A stretch of DNA of 64,000 nucleotides, from NCBI GenBank assembly GCA_023429995.1, contig JAEZCE010000090.1, forward strand, positions 24,289-88,288. The letters run 5' to 3'. The notes under the pieces were generated by a model that did not search any database, had not been told where the DNA came from, and saw only the letters and a program-made list of their open reading frames with translations. Positions 51,504 to 62,000 of the stretch are shown piece after piece. The stretch comes from Bacillota bacterium. GTDB taxonomy: Bacteria; Bacillota; UBA4882; UBA8346. A program made the position numbers and the translations under genes. Within the stretch, counting starts at the first letter, position 1. Every line of letters starts with the position of its first letter.

Positions 51504-52821
51504 CGAGCGGGGTTCGACTTTAATCATTGTGGTTTGGTTTATCGCCATCGCCGGCATCCTGGCCACCTTTCTGTTTTATAGCAGCCAGGCGCAATGGGCG
51601 TCAGTGGTTCACTTTGAGAAGCAACAGCGTTATACCCGGATTGCCCAGGCAGTCCTCCATGAATATTTGGGACTTCTGGTGAAAGACGACAAGGAATTCA
51701 ATTCACCCCAAGACGACTGGTACGCTGGCGGCCGGGTTGACGTAAGCCCGGATGAGCATGAGGGGTTTGAGGGGTATGAGGTAACCCTGATCATTGAAGA
51801 CGAAGGAAGCAAACCCAATATCAATACCCTGAGTGAAGCCGCTTTGGGGCAGTTGCTTAAGATTGTCACCACAGAACTTGCCGGTCCATCTGATTCGCCT
51901 TCGTCTTCACCGACGGCCAGCCCAACACCGACCGAAGCCTCTCCAAGCGGGTCGCCGAGCGCCAAACCGGAAATTTCGTTGGATCCGATATTGGATTGGC
52001 GGGACCGGAATAGCGAACCCCGCCCGGGAGGCGCGGAAAACAATTATTATCAGGATCTCAATCCATCCTATAAATCCAGGGACGGCTGCTTTTCTTCCCT
52101 GGAAGAAATTAAACTCCTGAAAAACGGCGACCAGCTCTATGAACTTTTGGCGCCGGAGCTTACGGTTTTTGGGAAAGTCAATCCCAATACCATTTCCGGG
52201 GAAACCTTTTGTGACATATTACATTCGGCGGGAGATTTTTTTTCCGATGGCGAGCTGGATACGATCCAAGAGCAATTCGAAGATTACCGGTCAACCAAGG
52301 TACGTTTTGAGGAAGTCGATAATGTCGGGGATTTAGGAAAAATAACCTCCATTACATTTGATAAATTCAAAGGATTGTTGCGGATCGGCGGAACCTGTAA
52401 CGTGAACATGGCGACCAAAACTAGCCTGTCGGTGATTTTGAAAGACGCCGGTTATGGCGATGCAGAGGTTAACAATATATTAAGCCGCCGCAAAACCGGC
52501 CCTTTTGAAAACGTCTCCGGTACTTATGGACTACTGGGCTATAACCCCAGGATCACCACGAAAGAGAAAAGGAAACCCGATGATATCTTTACGACAATTT
52601 CGACAATCATCCGCTATCAAATCTGGGTCCGTTCCGCGAAAAGCCAGGATTGTTACTACCTGGACATGGTATGGCAACGGCAAAAGGCGGGGGTGAAAAA
52701 AGAATGGCAAGTTACTCCCTTAGCGTCCCGGGAATTGTGGAACAAGGCAGCCCCGGAAATTCCCCAACTGGAGGAAGAAACTGAGGATGAACAAAATAAA
52801 GAACCGAGTCCAAGTCCATAA
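51493..52821 (+). CDS. gspK: T2SS pseudopilin GspK (tip)
   Basis: About 442-aa GspK, the large pseudopilin at the tip of the pseudopilus. Leader NERG then STLIIVVWFIAIAGIL, with the conserved Glu+5 absent as usual for GspK. Typical later segments are ILDWRDRNSEPRPGGAENNYY (split here by other residues), FGKVNPNTI and CNVNMATKTSL. A Ser/Pro/Thr-rich linker (residues ~132-160) is unusual. ATGs at 51478, 51487 and 51493 are possible starts; none has a strong ribosome binding site. gspL starts inside its 3' end. Confidence 0.88.
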   Translation: MEHNERGSTLIIVVWFIAIAGILATFLFYSSQAQWASVVHFEKQQRYTRIAQAVLHEYLGLLVKDDKEFNSPQDDWYAGGRVDVSPDEHEGFEGYEVTLIIEDEGSKPNINTLSEAALGQLLKIVTTELAGPSDSPSSSPTASPTPTEASPSGSPSAKPEISLDPILDWRDRNSEPRPGGAENNYYQDLNPSYKSRDGCFSSLEEIKLLKNGDQLYELLAPELTVFGKVNPNTISGETFCDILHSAGDFFSDGELDTIQEQFEDYRSTKVRFEEVDNVGDLGKITSITFDKFKGLLRIGGTCNVNMATKTSLSVILKDAGYGDAEVNNILSRRKTGPFENVSGTYGLLGYNPRITTKEKRKPDDIFTTISTIIRYQIWVRSAKSQDCYYLDMVWQRQKAGVKKEWQVTPLASRELWNKAAPEIPQLEEETEDEQNKEPSPSP

Positions 52822-54247
52822 AATAAATTTTTCTAAAAATACCATTGTAATCGAGTTGAGCAGGCATTCACTGACGGTGGTCGAATTGGCGAACCGTACT
52901 AATGGGGCCGAATTGGTCCGTTTCACGGTCCGTCCCTTTCCGGCGGAAGGCCTTCAGGCAACCTGGCTCAAAGCGGTTTGGCGTCATGAGCATTTTTCGG
53001 AGCCGCAGGTGATCTATTGCTTATCTCCGGAGATGGTTGAGTACAAGTCGCTGGTCATGCCGATGCTTCCCCTGGCGCAACTGGAAGAGGGAGTGAAAAT
53101 CGAGCTTGAAAACAGCAATAACTCTCATTCGCCAAAGTTGGCCAAGGTGATTGACTGGAAAAGCCAGGATAAAATGATTTTGGTCAATGCGGCGCTGGTA
53201 AACGGCGAATTACTGTCCCAAAAAATTCAGTTGTTAAAAGACGCCGGTTTGGAAGTCCTTTGGACGGGTTTGCGATTTCAGGGGCTGCGCAATTTTATCA
53301 ATTTTAACCGGGATTTTTTTGAGGATGCTCATTCCGGCACCGTTTATATAGACTTTGATGAACACCAGAGCGAATTGGGAATCATCCAGGATGAAGTGTT
53401 GCTCTTTCGACAGGGGCTTGACTGGGGGGGAGCGGATTTCCAGGACCAGCAGGATTTGGAGGCAAGGACTGATTTTCAGGATGATATCCGTTTAATGCTT
53501 GCCGCTTACCAGGCTGAAACGAAGCTACCGGTTCCCAAGAAATTAATCCCTTTTAACACCGACGAAGCCACTCGGGGGGTTTGCGATATTTTGGCCAAGG
53601 AATTGGGGTTCCGCCTTTACGTGCCGGAAAAGACCAAATTGACCGGAGTCATCACCGGTATCCATACCCGTAAACTGGCCCCCTTAATCGGTTTGGCCCT
53701 GGATAATGCGGGGGTTTTACAGTCAAAGACCTTGAAGATTTTTACTCCCCAACAGGAAGCGGCCAAAGCAAACCGGGAAAAACTGAAGATCGGCATTTAT
53801 GTCGCTATCCTGATTGGCTTTTTCCTGAGCGGTATTTTCATGAGTTTACAGGCAAACGCCATCCGGGGCGCGCAAACCGGGAAATGGCTGCAGGGTAGAG
53901 CGGGGTTATTGAATAGTCTGCGGCTGATGGAAAGACAGACCACCCAAAATAGCCATCAAATTGAAGAACTCCGGGGTTGGCTCGGCAAGCAAAACCGGGA
54001 GTTGGAATTTTTATTGCTCCTGCAGAATAATCTTCCGGACGGCACCCAAATCACCGATTTAACCATTGAAAACGGGCTTGTTAAGGATTTATCGGGAGTG
54101 ACCCCTTCGGCATCGTTGTTGCTCAATAAGATCAAGAATGTGCCGGGACTGGAAAACCTAAAGCTAAAGGGGACGATTTCCTCCAGTCTCCAGGGGGAAA
54201 TCTTTCAGTTGGAAGGAGCGCTTTCCGGGAAGGGGACTTTGCCGTGA
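52787..54247 (+). CDS. gspL: T2SS assembly protein GspL (PilM/PilN-like)
   Basis: 486-aa bitopic protein. Residues ~15-325 form an actin-like PilM/GspL cytoplasmic domain (TIVIELSRHSLTVVELA at the start, IDFDEHQSELGI near residue 190). One membrane helix (IGIYVAILIGFFLSGIFM, residues ~338-355) is followed by a PilN/GspL periplasmic domain with a coiled coil. It links GspE to GspM. GGAGGAAG lies eight bases before the ATG, which is inside gspK. Confidence 0.85.
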   Translation: MNKIKNRVQVHKINFSKNTIVIELSRHSLTVVELANRTNGAELVRFTVRPFPAEGLQATWLKAVWRHEHFSEPQVIYCLSPEMVEYKSLVMPMLPLAQLEEGVKIELENSNNSHSPKLAKVIDWKSQDKMILVNAALVNGELLSQKIQLLKDAGLEVLWTGLRFQGLRNFINFNRDFFEDAHSGTVYIDFDEHQSELGIIQDEVLLFRQGLDWGGADFQDQQDLEARTDFQDDIRLMLAAYQAETKLPVPKKLIPFNTDEATRGVCDILAKELGFRLYVPEKTKLTGVITGIHTRKLAPLIGLALDNAGVLQSKTLKIFTPQQEAAKANREKLKIGIYVAILIGFFLSGIFMSLQANAIRGAQTGKWLQGRAGLLNSLRLMERQTTQNSHQIEELRGWLGKQNRELEFLLLLQNNLPDGTQITDLTIENGLVKDLSGVTPSASLLLNKIKNVPGLENLKLKGTISSSLQGEIFQLEGALSGKGTLP

Positions 54248-54768
54248 CCAAAAGGGAACAACACTTGATAATCCTCGTCGTCGTAGTGATCGCGGGTTGG
54301 ATGGTTTACCGTTTTTGGCCCCAGGATCAGGAGCAGGCCCAAAGCGGGGGATCGCTCCAGGGCAATCAGCCGATCCGTTTGGAAGAGGCCAACCGCTTGT
54401 TGCGTTCGCGCCGAAACATTCTGGTCCGCAACCGGGATGGCAAGAAGGAATTGAAAGCTTATCTCAGCCGCTTTTATTCTTCGGTTCGTCCGGAAGAGGC
54501 CAACCTCGCTTTGCTGAAGACCGTTGAAGGCCTTGCCGCTCAAACCGGCCTGGCGGTGCAGCAAAAAAATATGGCCATATTTCGGGATAATACTATCGGC
54601 GTGTCCCTGGAGGGCAAAACCGGGCCGGAATCCCTGATCCGCTTTTTACAACTGACCAGTCAAAACTCCCTGGGGCTACGGATAAACCGGCTGCAGATTC
54701 ATAGTTTGCCCGAGTCAAAGCAATTGAGTTATCAGGTAACGGTTATTACGTTGATGGTGAAGAAATAA
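54244..54768 (+). CDS. gspM: T2SS assembly protein GspM (PilO-like)
   Basis: 174-aa bitopic protein. N-terminal membrane helix (LIILVVVVIAGWMVYRF, residues ~7-23), a coiled segment and a ferredoxin-like C-terminal domain, as in GspM/PilO. It partners GspL. The GTG start overlaps the gspL stop (GTGA). Directly after it the operon is broken by a 313-bp repeat element before gspC. Confidence 0.8.
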   Translation: MTKREQHLIILVVVVIAGWMVYRFWPQDQEQAQSGGSLQGNQPIRLEEANRLLRSRRNILVRNRDGKKELKAYLSRFYSSVRPEEANLALLKTVEGLAAQTGLAVQQKNMAIFRDNTIGVSLEGKTGPESLIRFLQLTSQNSLGLRINRLQIHSLPESKQLSYQVTVITLMVKK

Positions 54769-54785
54769 ATGGGCCTTTTCATTCC

Positions 54786-55098
54786 GCCACAGAGACACGG
54801 AGACACAGAGGAAAGATTATTTAAGCCGGCATGGCCGGCAATTTGAAGAGGATATATAGTGCATTAAATTTTTTAGAAAAGTTGGGCCTAAAAAAAGTTA
54901 ACGGAGACAGGATTTACAGGATTAACAGGATTAAAACCTGGTAAAATGGGCTGCAAAAAATGGATAATTCATAGGGTTTTAAAAAAATCCTGTAAATCCA
55001 TATCATCATGTTAATCCTGTTTAAGTTCTTTTCACTTGGGTTTGCAGTCATCGTCCAGCATTCAAAAAGTTTCTCTGTGAACGCTGTGTCTTTGTGGC
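54786..55098. mobile_element. TIR element family 2, copy A, with nested repeat
   Basis: Left end GCCACAGAGACACGGAGACA, right end (reverse complement) GCCACAAAGACACAGCGTTC: about 29-bp imperfect terminal inverted repeats. Inside, 54906-55020 is a second inverted repeat element with ACAGGATTTACAGGATTAAC on the left and ATCCTGTAAATCC...GTTAATCCTGT on the right. AAGCCGGCATGGCCGGCAA (54833) has a counterpart in copy B. No coding capacity. It separates gspM from gspC and fills most of the 380-bp gap. Confidence 0.75.
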
Positions 55099-55148
55099 AA
55101 AAAATAGGCCACCGGATATCAAAAGAATGATGAGAAGGATGTTTCTTC

Positions 55149-55595
55149 ATGGACAAAATATTGATTTTGATTAAAAAATATCTCAAACTGGCCTTCATAT
55201 GTTCTTTAGCGGTCTTTTTCTGGGGCCTGTCCACCTGGATTACCGCCCGGAACTATCAGCCCGATGTCCCGGTTCCGGCGCCCATGCGGCATTCCTTGCC
55301 GCAACCGAAGGAGAGCGTTTTACCGGTGGCCCGCTATCAAAATTTATTTGGGGGGAGCCTGTTTTTTGGTGAGGAGGTAAAGCAGACGGCGGGAGGTTTT
55401 CAGTCGAGGCTGGTCCTTTGGGGCCTGATTAATAACGGTTGGGCCGTGGTGGGGGATGATCCCGCCTCCAACCAGAATACCTGGATCGTTAAAGCCGGGG
55501 ATACGGCGGCGGGTGAGAAAATCATTTCAGTGGGTATACGGTGCATTACGGTGAGGAACGGGAGCGGGGAAGGAATTGTGGCGATGAGGGAGTAG
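55149..55595 (+). CDS. gspC: T2SS GspC-like protein
   Basis: 148-aa bitopic protein: membrane helix (residues ~13-33), Pro-rich linker, then a homology-region domain (LVLWGLINNGWAVV, WIVKAGDTAAGEKIISVG, CITVRNGSGEGIVAM) as in GspC/PilP, which contacts the GspD secretin. It lacks the PDZ or coiled-coil C-terminus of proteobacterial GspC. It is the only gsp gene after the repeat insertion. A terminator follows at 55730. Confidence 0.78.
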   Translation: MDKILILIKKYLKLAFICSLAVFFWGLSTWITARNYQPDVPVPAPMRHSLPQPKESVLPVARYQNLFGGSLFFGEEVKQTAGGFQSRLVLWGLINNGWAVVGDDPASNQNTWIVKAGDTAAGEKIISVGIRCITVRNGSGEGIVAMRE

Positions 55596-55729
55596 GTTTG
55601 AAGCAACATAACAACTGCATCTTCGTAATCTCTTTTGATTTTACCTCCAGTGACTTTTTCCTAATGAATTTCGTTAAAAGCAGATATGGGATATTATGGC
55701 CGTTAAGACAATAACAATATTTTAAAAAG

Positions 55730-55752
55730 AACAGCTATTAGCTGTTTTTTTA
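55730..55752 (+). terminator. Terminator after gspC
   Basis: AACAGCT/AGCTGTT with an ATT loop followed by T7 and further T-rich sequence. The rest of the 55596-56003 gap is very AT-rich and holds no gene. Confidence 0.88.
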
Positions 55753-56003
55753 TTTTTGTGTCAAAATTATAAGGCAGAATCACCTGTATTGAATGTATAT
55801 TTTCAACCGGAGATAATTCTATTTAAAAATTATATAATTCATAAATAGGTATTTTTTTAAATATATAGAATATAGATGTGTATTTTGTGTCATACATTTA
55901 CATTATGACTCTTTTTTTAAATATTAAATTAAACTCTTTTAATTATAGTCAAATAACAGGGGATTCATGGACAGATGAGTTCACGCGGAGGTGCTTTTAT
56001 AAA

Positions 56004-59000
56004 ATGAGATTATGGAAACATTTTTTTCTTACAGCTTTTTTATGTTTTCTTATTACATCTTCAAATGTTTTTGCATATAACTCCTATGTAAAAATATTAT
56101 CGCCGAGTGATGGTTTGTGGATAAAAGGAGGAACTACCATTGCTGGTAAAATAAATGTAGATGATGGAAGAGGTGAAGATGGTGTTGTAGATAGTGTTTA
56201 TCTATACATAAATGGAACATATAGTGCTTCCTGGACTATTGTACGAGACATTTATTGTTATTTTACTTGGCAAGTTCCGACTGGGAGTAAAACTTATCAA
56301 TTTAAAGCGACAGCAAATTTTTGGGGTGGAACGCAGGTCCGTTCTGATACTATAACAGTTTATGTTGATGATGACTCCCCATCTGTAAGTCTTTTATCTC
56401 CCTCCAGCGGTGGATGGTATAAAGGCGGAACCATAGTTCCCATCAGTGTTGCCGCCAGCGATTCCGGTTCGGGAGTGAGTGGTATTGAAATCTATGTTGA
56501 CAGTAAAAAGGTAACCACGATTAGTTCCACCAGCGGCACTTATAATTGGACAGCCTCCAGTACCGGCAGTCATAAAATTTACGCCAAGGCTTACGATAAA
56601 GTGGGGAACACCACGACGAGCAGTACGAATACCATTTATGTGGATAGCACTGCTCCCACAGTAAGAATAAGCGTTCCAACCAATAATACCTGGTATAAAC
56701 CCGGTTTATCGATACCGGTCACCCTCTCCGGCAGCGATACCGGATCCGGGGTTAAAAAAATCGAACTTTATATCGACGACGTTTTAAAAAACACTTTTAC
56801 CACAGCCAGCGCTGCTTATGCCTGGACCACGCCCAGTGATGCCGGAGTTCATACCCTTTCGGCAATAATCTATGATAACGTCGACTTAAGCGGTACTGCC
56901 AGTGTCACGGTGAATATTGACAGCAGCCCGCCGATCCTTGGCGGCAACCCTTCGCTCCCCGGCATTGTCAATGGCTATACCACCGCGGCCAACTTGAATT
57001 GGAGCTGGGGTGCAGCTACGGATCATGAGAGCGGACTCAGGGAATACCAGGTCTATATTACCCAGGACGGCGCGGTGATCGCCAATTGGATTTCCACAGC
57101 TCAAACTACCGGTTATGGTTTTGCCGGCCAAGACGGCAAGACTTATGTTTTTAAATATAAAGCGGTGGACAATGCCGGCAATGAAACTCTCTCCGATGAA
57201 GTGACTGTGAAAGCCGACCAGTCGGTCAGTCCGGTAAGCCTGTCCCAGTACCCTGTCATTTATCAAAACGGCTCCGCCACATTTACCTGGAACCCGATTA
57301 CCAATGACTTTTCAGGGATTCAAAAATACGAAATCGCCCTGACTCCGACCAATACTGCGCCAACTACCGGAATCACCTCCATTGCGGTTCCGGATGCCGG
57401 CGGCAATTGGACAACCTCTTTTAGCGGCCTGTCCGTTCAAAAAACCTATTATGCTTGGGTACGGGCCCTTGACAATGCCGGCAACACCGGCGCCTGGAAA
57501 TCAACGGGCGAGTTCCCCAATTTCCAGATCAGCGGCCCTAGTCCGGATTTGATTACCAATCATTCCGTTCAAATCATTCAGGTGCAACCGAAGTATTTAT
57601 ACCAGGGCGACCAAATGCATTACCGGATTTACTATCAAAATGTCAATGACCTGATCCCGGTTGTCAGCGGGCTGGATCCGGCTATGATGGTTATTCCGAC
57701 CGACGGGAACTGGCAGTGGTGGGTGGAAACCGTTGAATATCAAAACGGAACTCCCTTGCCCGGCTCAACCCAAACCAGCGAAGCTTTTTCATTAATGGTT
57801 GACCAGGTTCCGCCCGCTGGAACATTGACCGTTTTAAGCGCGGATGGGAGTGAGGAATTATCCGCCAGCGAAGCGACCAACCGTCAAGATGTCCTGTTAG
57901 TCCCGGGAGATTTAAACGATGACGCCGGAACCATCCATTCCGGAGTGAGCGGCCTATGGATTTGGAACGAAGGCCAAAGCGGGCCGCCCGATGCGGCTTA
58001 TCGAAAAGTTTCCGAAATTCCCCCGGACGGGATCGCCTGGAAACTGCCGGACCAGGATGGTTTGTGCAAAGTGAACATCCAAATCGAAGATCGGGCCGGC
58101 AATCAAACCATCATCACCCGGGAAGTCATGTTGGACCGGGTCGCCCCGCAGGCGCCCTCCGGGATGAAGCATGGCTATGATCAGGGTGAACTACGCTTTC
58201 ATTGGGTGACTGTTGCCGATGATCTGGAGAAGTTCAGCGGCGTTTGCACCTTGCCCAATGGCGCAACGGTTCCCTTTGAAGTTCTGCCCACCGCTAGCGG
58301 GGAGGGAACTTTCGCCGTTTCCACCGACGGACTGGGTTCCAATCAACCGCTGACCCTAGCGGTCCGGGCGATGGACCGGACCGGCAACGCTTCCGTTGAA
58401 ACGGCTTATACCGCCTATACTTTAGCCGAGTTGGGCGGGTTGCAATTCATAGGGGTGGACTATGACACCACCCGGGAACGGCATATCCTGAAATGGCAAC
58501 TGATGGAGGGAACGCCGGCCGAGCAGATTCTGGAATATGGCGATACCGCGGACGGAGGATTCGTGATCCAGGGTTCGATTCGTCCGGATGCCGGGGGTCT
58601 CTTGGTCCTGGATTCTCTGGGGGCGGATCAGGCCAAACTGACACCGCATGCGATCTATCATTTCCGGCTGGTAGCGATCAATACTTCCGGCGATCGCCGG
58701 GAAGGCACTCCCTTTGACTGGCAAGTTCCCAATCTCGCTCCCACCAAACCGGCGCCATTGACGGTGGACTATGTCAGGGGAGACGAGGAGCTAAAATACC
58801 AAGCCTCCACCGATTATGACGGCGACAGCCCTTTACTCTATCAAATATGGTGGCGGGAAGCAACCGGGAGTGAATATCATCCATTAAGCGGCGCCAGTTT
58901 GAAAGAGCTGGATCTACTTCACGGCCACACCTATTACTGGTATGTGATAGCGGATGATCAGCATCAAGGCGTTACTTCCAGCGACGTCTGCAGCTTTACG

Positions 59001-62000
59001 GTGGATAAAAACGCTCCCGTATTGACAGTAGCCGAGCCTCACCGGCCATACACCAATCAAACCCAGTTATTGGTGAAAGCGGGCGATGATCTAAGCGGTA
59101 TCCGGGAAGTAACCTATAAAAAGGCCGGGGATTCCCAGGAAATCCAGGCTGTGATCGCACCCGACGGAACGGCCGCCATTCCGTTGGATGAAGGGAGTTA
59201 TGATTTGCAGATTTTTGGGCGGGATAAAGCCGGCAATGTCTGCCAACAAAGCGTCAACAATTTGAAGGTTGACCGGACGATGTTGCTTTTCGCCGGGGTC
59301 CGGTTCAACGTACCCCGGGATGGCGGACGGTATCTTTTGGGAACGGAGCAATTGAAAGTGCACTTTACGGCCCATGACGATTTCTCAGGGGTTAATGGGC
59401 TCCGTTACTGGCTGTTGGAAAGCGAAAGTAATCTCACGACCGACGGAAGTTTCATTGCTGTAAGCTCCAGGATGGACAGTTTCAGTTACACTTTGGGACT
59501 CAACGGCGGGGAACATCATCAACAATATTACCTGGCGACCGCCATTGAAGACTTGGCTGGGAACCGTTCGGAAATCAGTTATCAAGGTCCTTTCTATTTC
59601 GACCTGACCCCTCCGGAAGCGGAATTCACCATCGAAGGACTCAAGAACAGCGGCAGCGGTTATTACCTTTCCGATTTAGCCGGGTTAACACTCAATTTGA
59701 AAGCCAGTGATCCCGAGACCAAGACTACAACTGAATACGGGATCATTGCCAGTGATATCAACAATCCGATTGGGGGATGGAATGGCGACTGGTCCGGTCT
59801 GCAAACAATTCCCTTAACCAATGGGGCGGTCTGCCGGATCGCAGCCAGAGTTATTAACGGGGCCGGTTTATCAATTCTGATTTATAGTAAGGCATTCATT
59901 TATGATAATACGGCTCCGGACAACCTGACTTTGAGCGGACCCACTGCCAGTCTGGCCCCTGGCGAGCAAGGGGTTTTCACCGCCACCGCCCGGGATAATG
60001 ATTCCCCGATTCAGGAATACCGCCTGGCGATTGTAGCGGCGGATTCCTCAACGGACTGGAAACTTACCTCGATGGTTTCCGGCAATGAAGACGGCTGGCT
60101 GGTCATCCATAGCAGCGATTCCCAAGCAGTGTTTCGAGTGGAAATGCCAGCCGGGCCGGATGGCAAATATTATCCGGTGATCCAGGTTGTCAATGGCGCC
60201 GGCCTGACCAGTTCTTACCTGGGCAATGCATTTGTTTTGGATCAATCCCAGGAAAAAGTGGCCGTGACCGACCAGGGGCCCTATACCATGTTTGACGACC
60301 ACTTGACCGGCTGGTGGAAATATACCGGCCAAAAAGCTGTTAGCGGTTATCATTATCAATTGCTTGATGCCGGGGACCGGGTGCTGGCCGAGGATGACGC
60401 CACCGGAACCACCGCAACGGTATCCGGTTTAAAACTGGAATCCGGCCATCAATACCGGTTTAAGGCCTGGGCCCGTTTTTCCACCGGCGAACTTTCGGAA
60501 CCGGGTATAAGTTCCGGGATCACGGTTGATACCAGTTCAGCGGTTATTACCAAACTGAGTACTTCTGAATATGCAACGTCCCAAAATTTAACTTTCGAGT
60601 GGGCCGGGCAGGATAACGAATCGCAGATTGCCAAAGTTGTAGTGGCGATTGGCAGTGGCTATCAAAAGACCGACGTCAGCAACGGCTGGATTACGGTATC
60701 CGGCAATTCGGTCCGCCTCAGTTGCGATGCCAACGGTAAGCCTTTGCCATTGACCAGCGGTAAAAGATATTATCTTACCGTAAGGGTGTATAACGGAGCG
60801 GGATGGGTAACCGAGCAATGCGCTCCCAGTGTAACGATTGACGATACCGCGCCCCCGGCGCCGTTGGTTGTTGATCAAGGATCATTTATGAACCCTCTGA
60901 AACAAGCGTTGAAGGCCAACTGGTTATGGACCCCGGTGGATCCCGAAAGCGGCCTGCTGAAATATGAATGGGCTTTGGTTCAGGAGGGTGGCGATCTCTC
61001 TACGGCCCGGTGGAATGATGTGGGTGCCCAAACCCAAGCGGCTGTTGACAATTCCGGGGAATTGCTCCAGGCTCAAACCTATTATTTTGTCGTCCGGGCC
61101 ACCAATCAGGCCGGACTTACCAGCACCGGGTATAGCGACGGGATTATGATTGACAATTCGGCGCCGGTGATACCGGAGGTTCAGTTGCTGCAGGCTACCA
61201 ACCAAGGGGAACAAAAAGAGGTTTATTATATCACCAATACTCAAAATCTTGAGTTATGGATCAACACTTACGATCAGGAATCGGGAATTAACAGTTATCT
61301 CTATGGATATGGAAGTCAGCTTCAAATAGACGGGGCTTCGGAAAGCGCATCCGCCAGTTCGCTGATTCCGGTCCATCCGGATATCAATGAAGGTGAAATT
61401 ACTTTATTTAAAGGTTCAGCCTATAATGGAGCCTCCCAGGTATCGCAAACCGGATACAGCCCGGGAGTTGTATTAGACGCCGGAGCGCCGCAAATTACTG
61501 AAGTAGCCGGCGTTGCCTCCGGGAATTACCTCCTTTTCAACTGGAGTGTGATTCCTTCAACATCGCCGGTGGAGCATTATGAAGTGACCCTGGTCAAAGC
61601 CAGCGAGGTGAATGCCAATCCGGCGCCTTCATCCTGGATCAATGTCGGACTGAGCAGGCGCTATACGGTTGATGCCGCAAATTTGGCTGACGCACGTTAT
61701 TGCTTGTTGATCCGGGCCTGCAATGACGCGGGAACTTATTCCCGTCGCGAAGGGGAGGTTAACGAATGGGGAGTCAGCCCTGTTGTTTTACTGGACCGGC
61801 AGGCTCCGGAAATCACCGGATTGAGTTATGGCAAATATGCTTCCGACGCCTTAACCGTCCAACTGACGGCCAGCGATAATCTTTCGGGGATTGGCGGTTA
61901 CCAGTACACCTTAGGCAGTAAAACGAACCTAACTCAATATAGCGGGGACTGGGTCGATATTGCCACGCGAGCGGAAAAGCTGGAATATGAAATTTCAACC

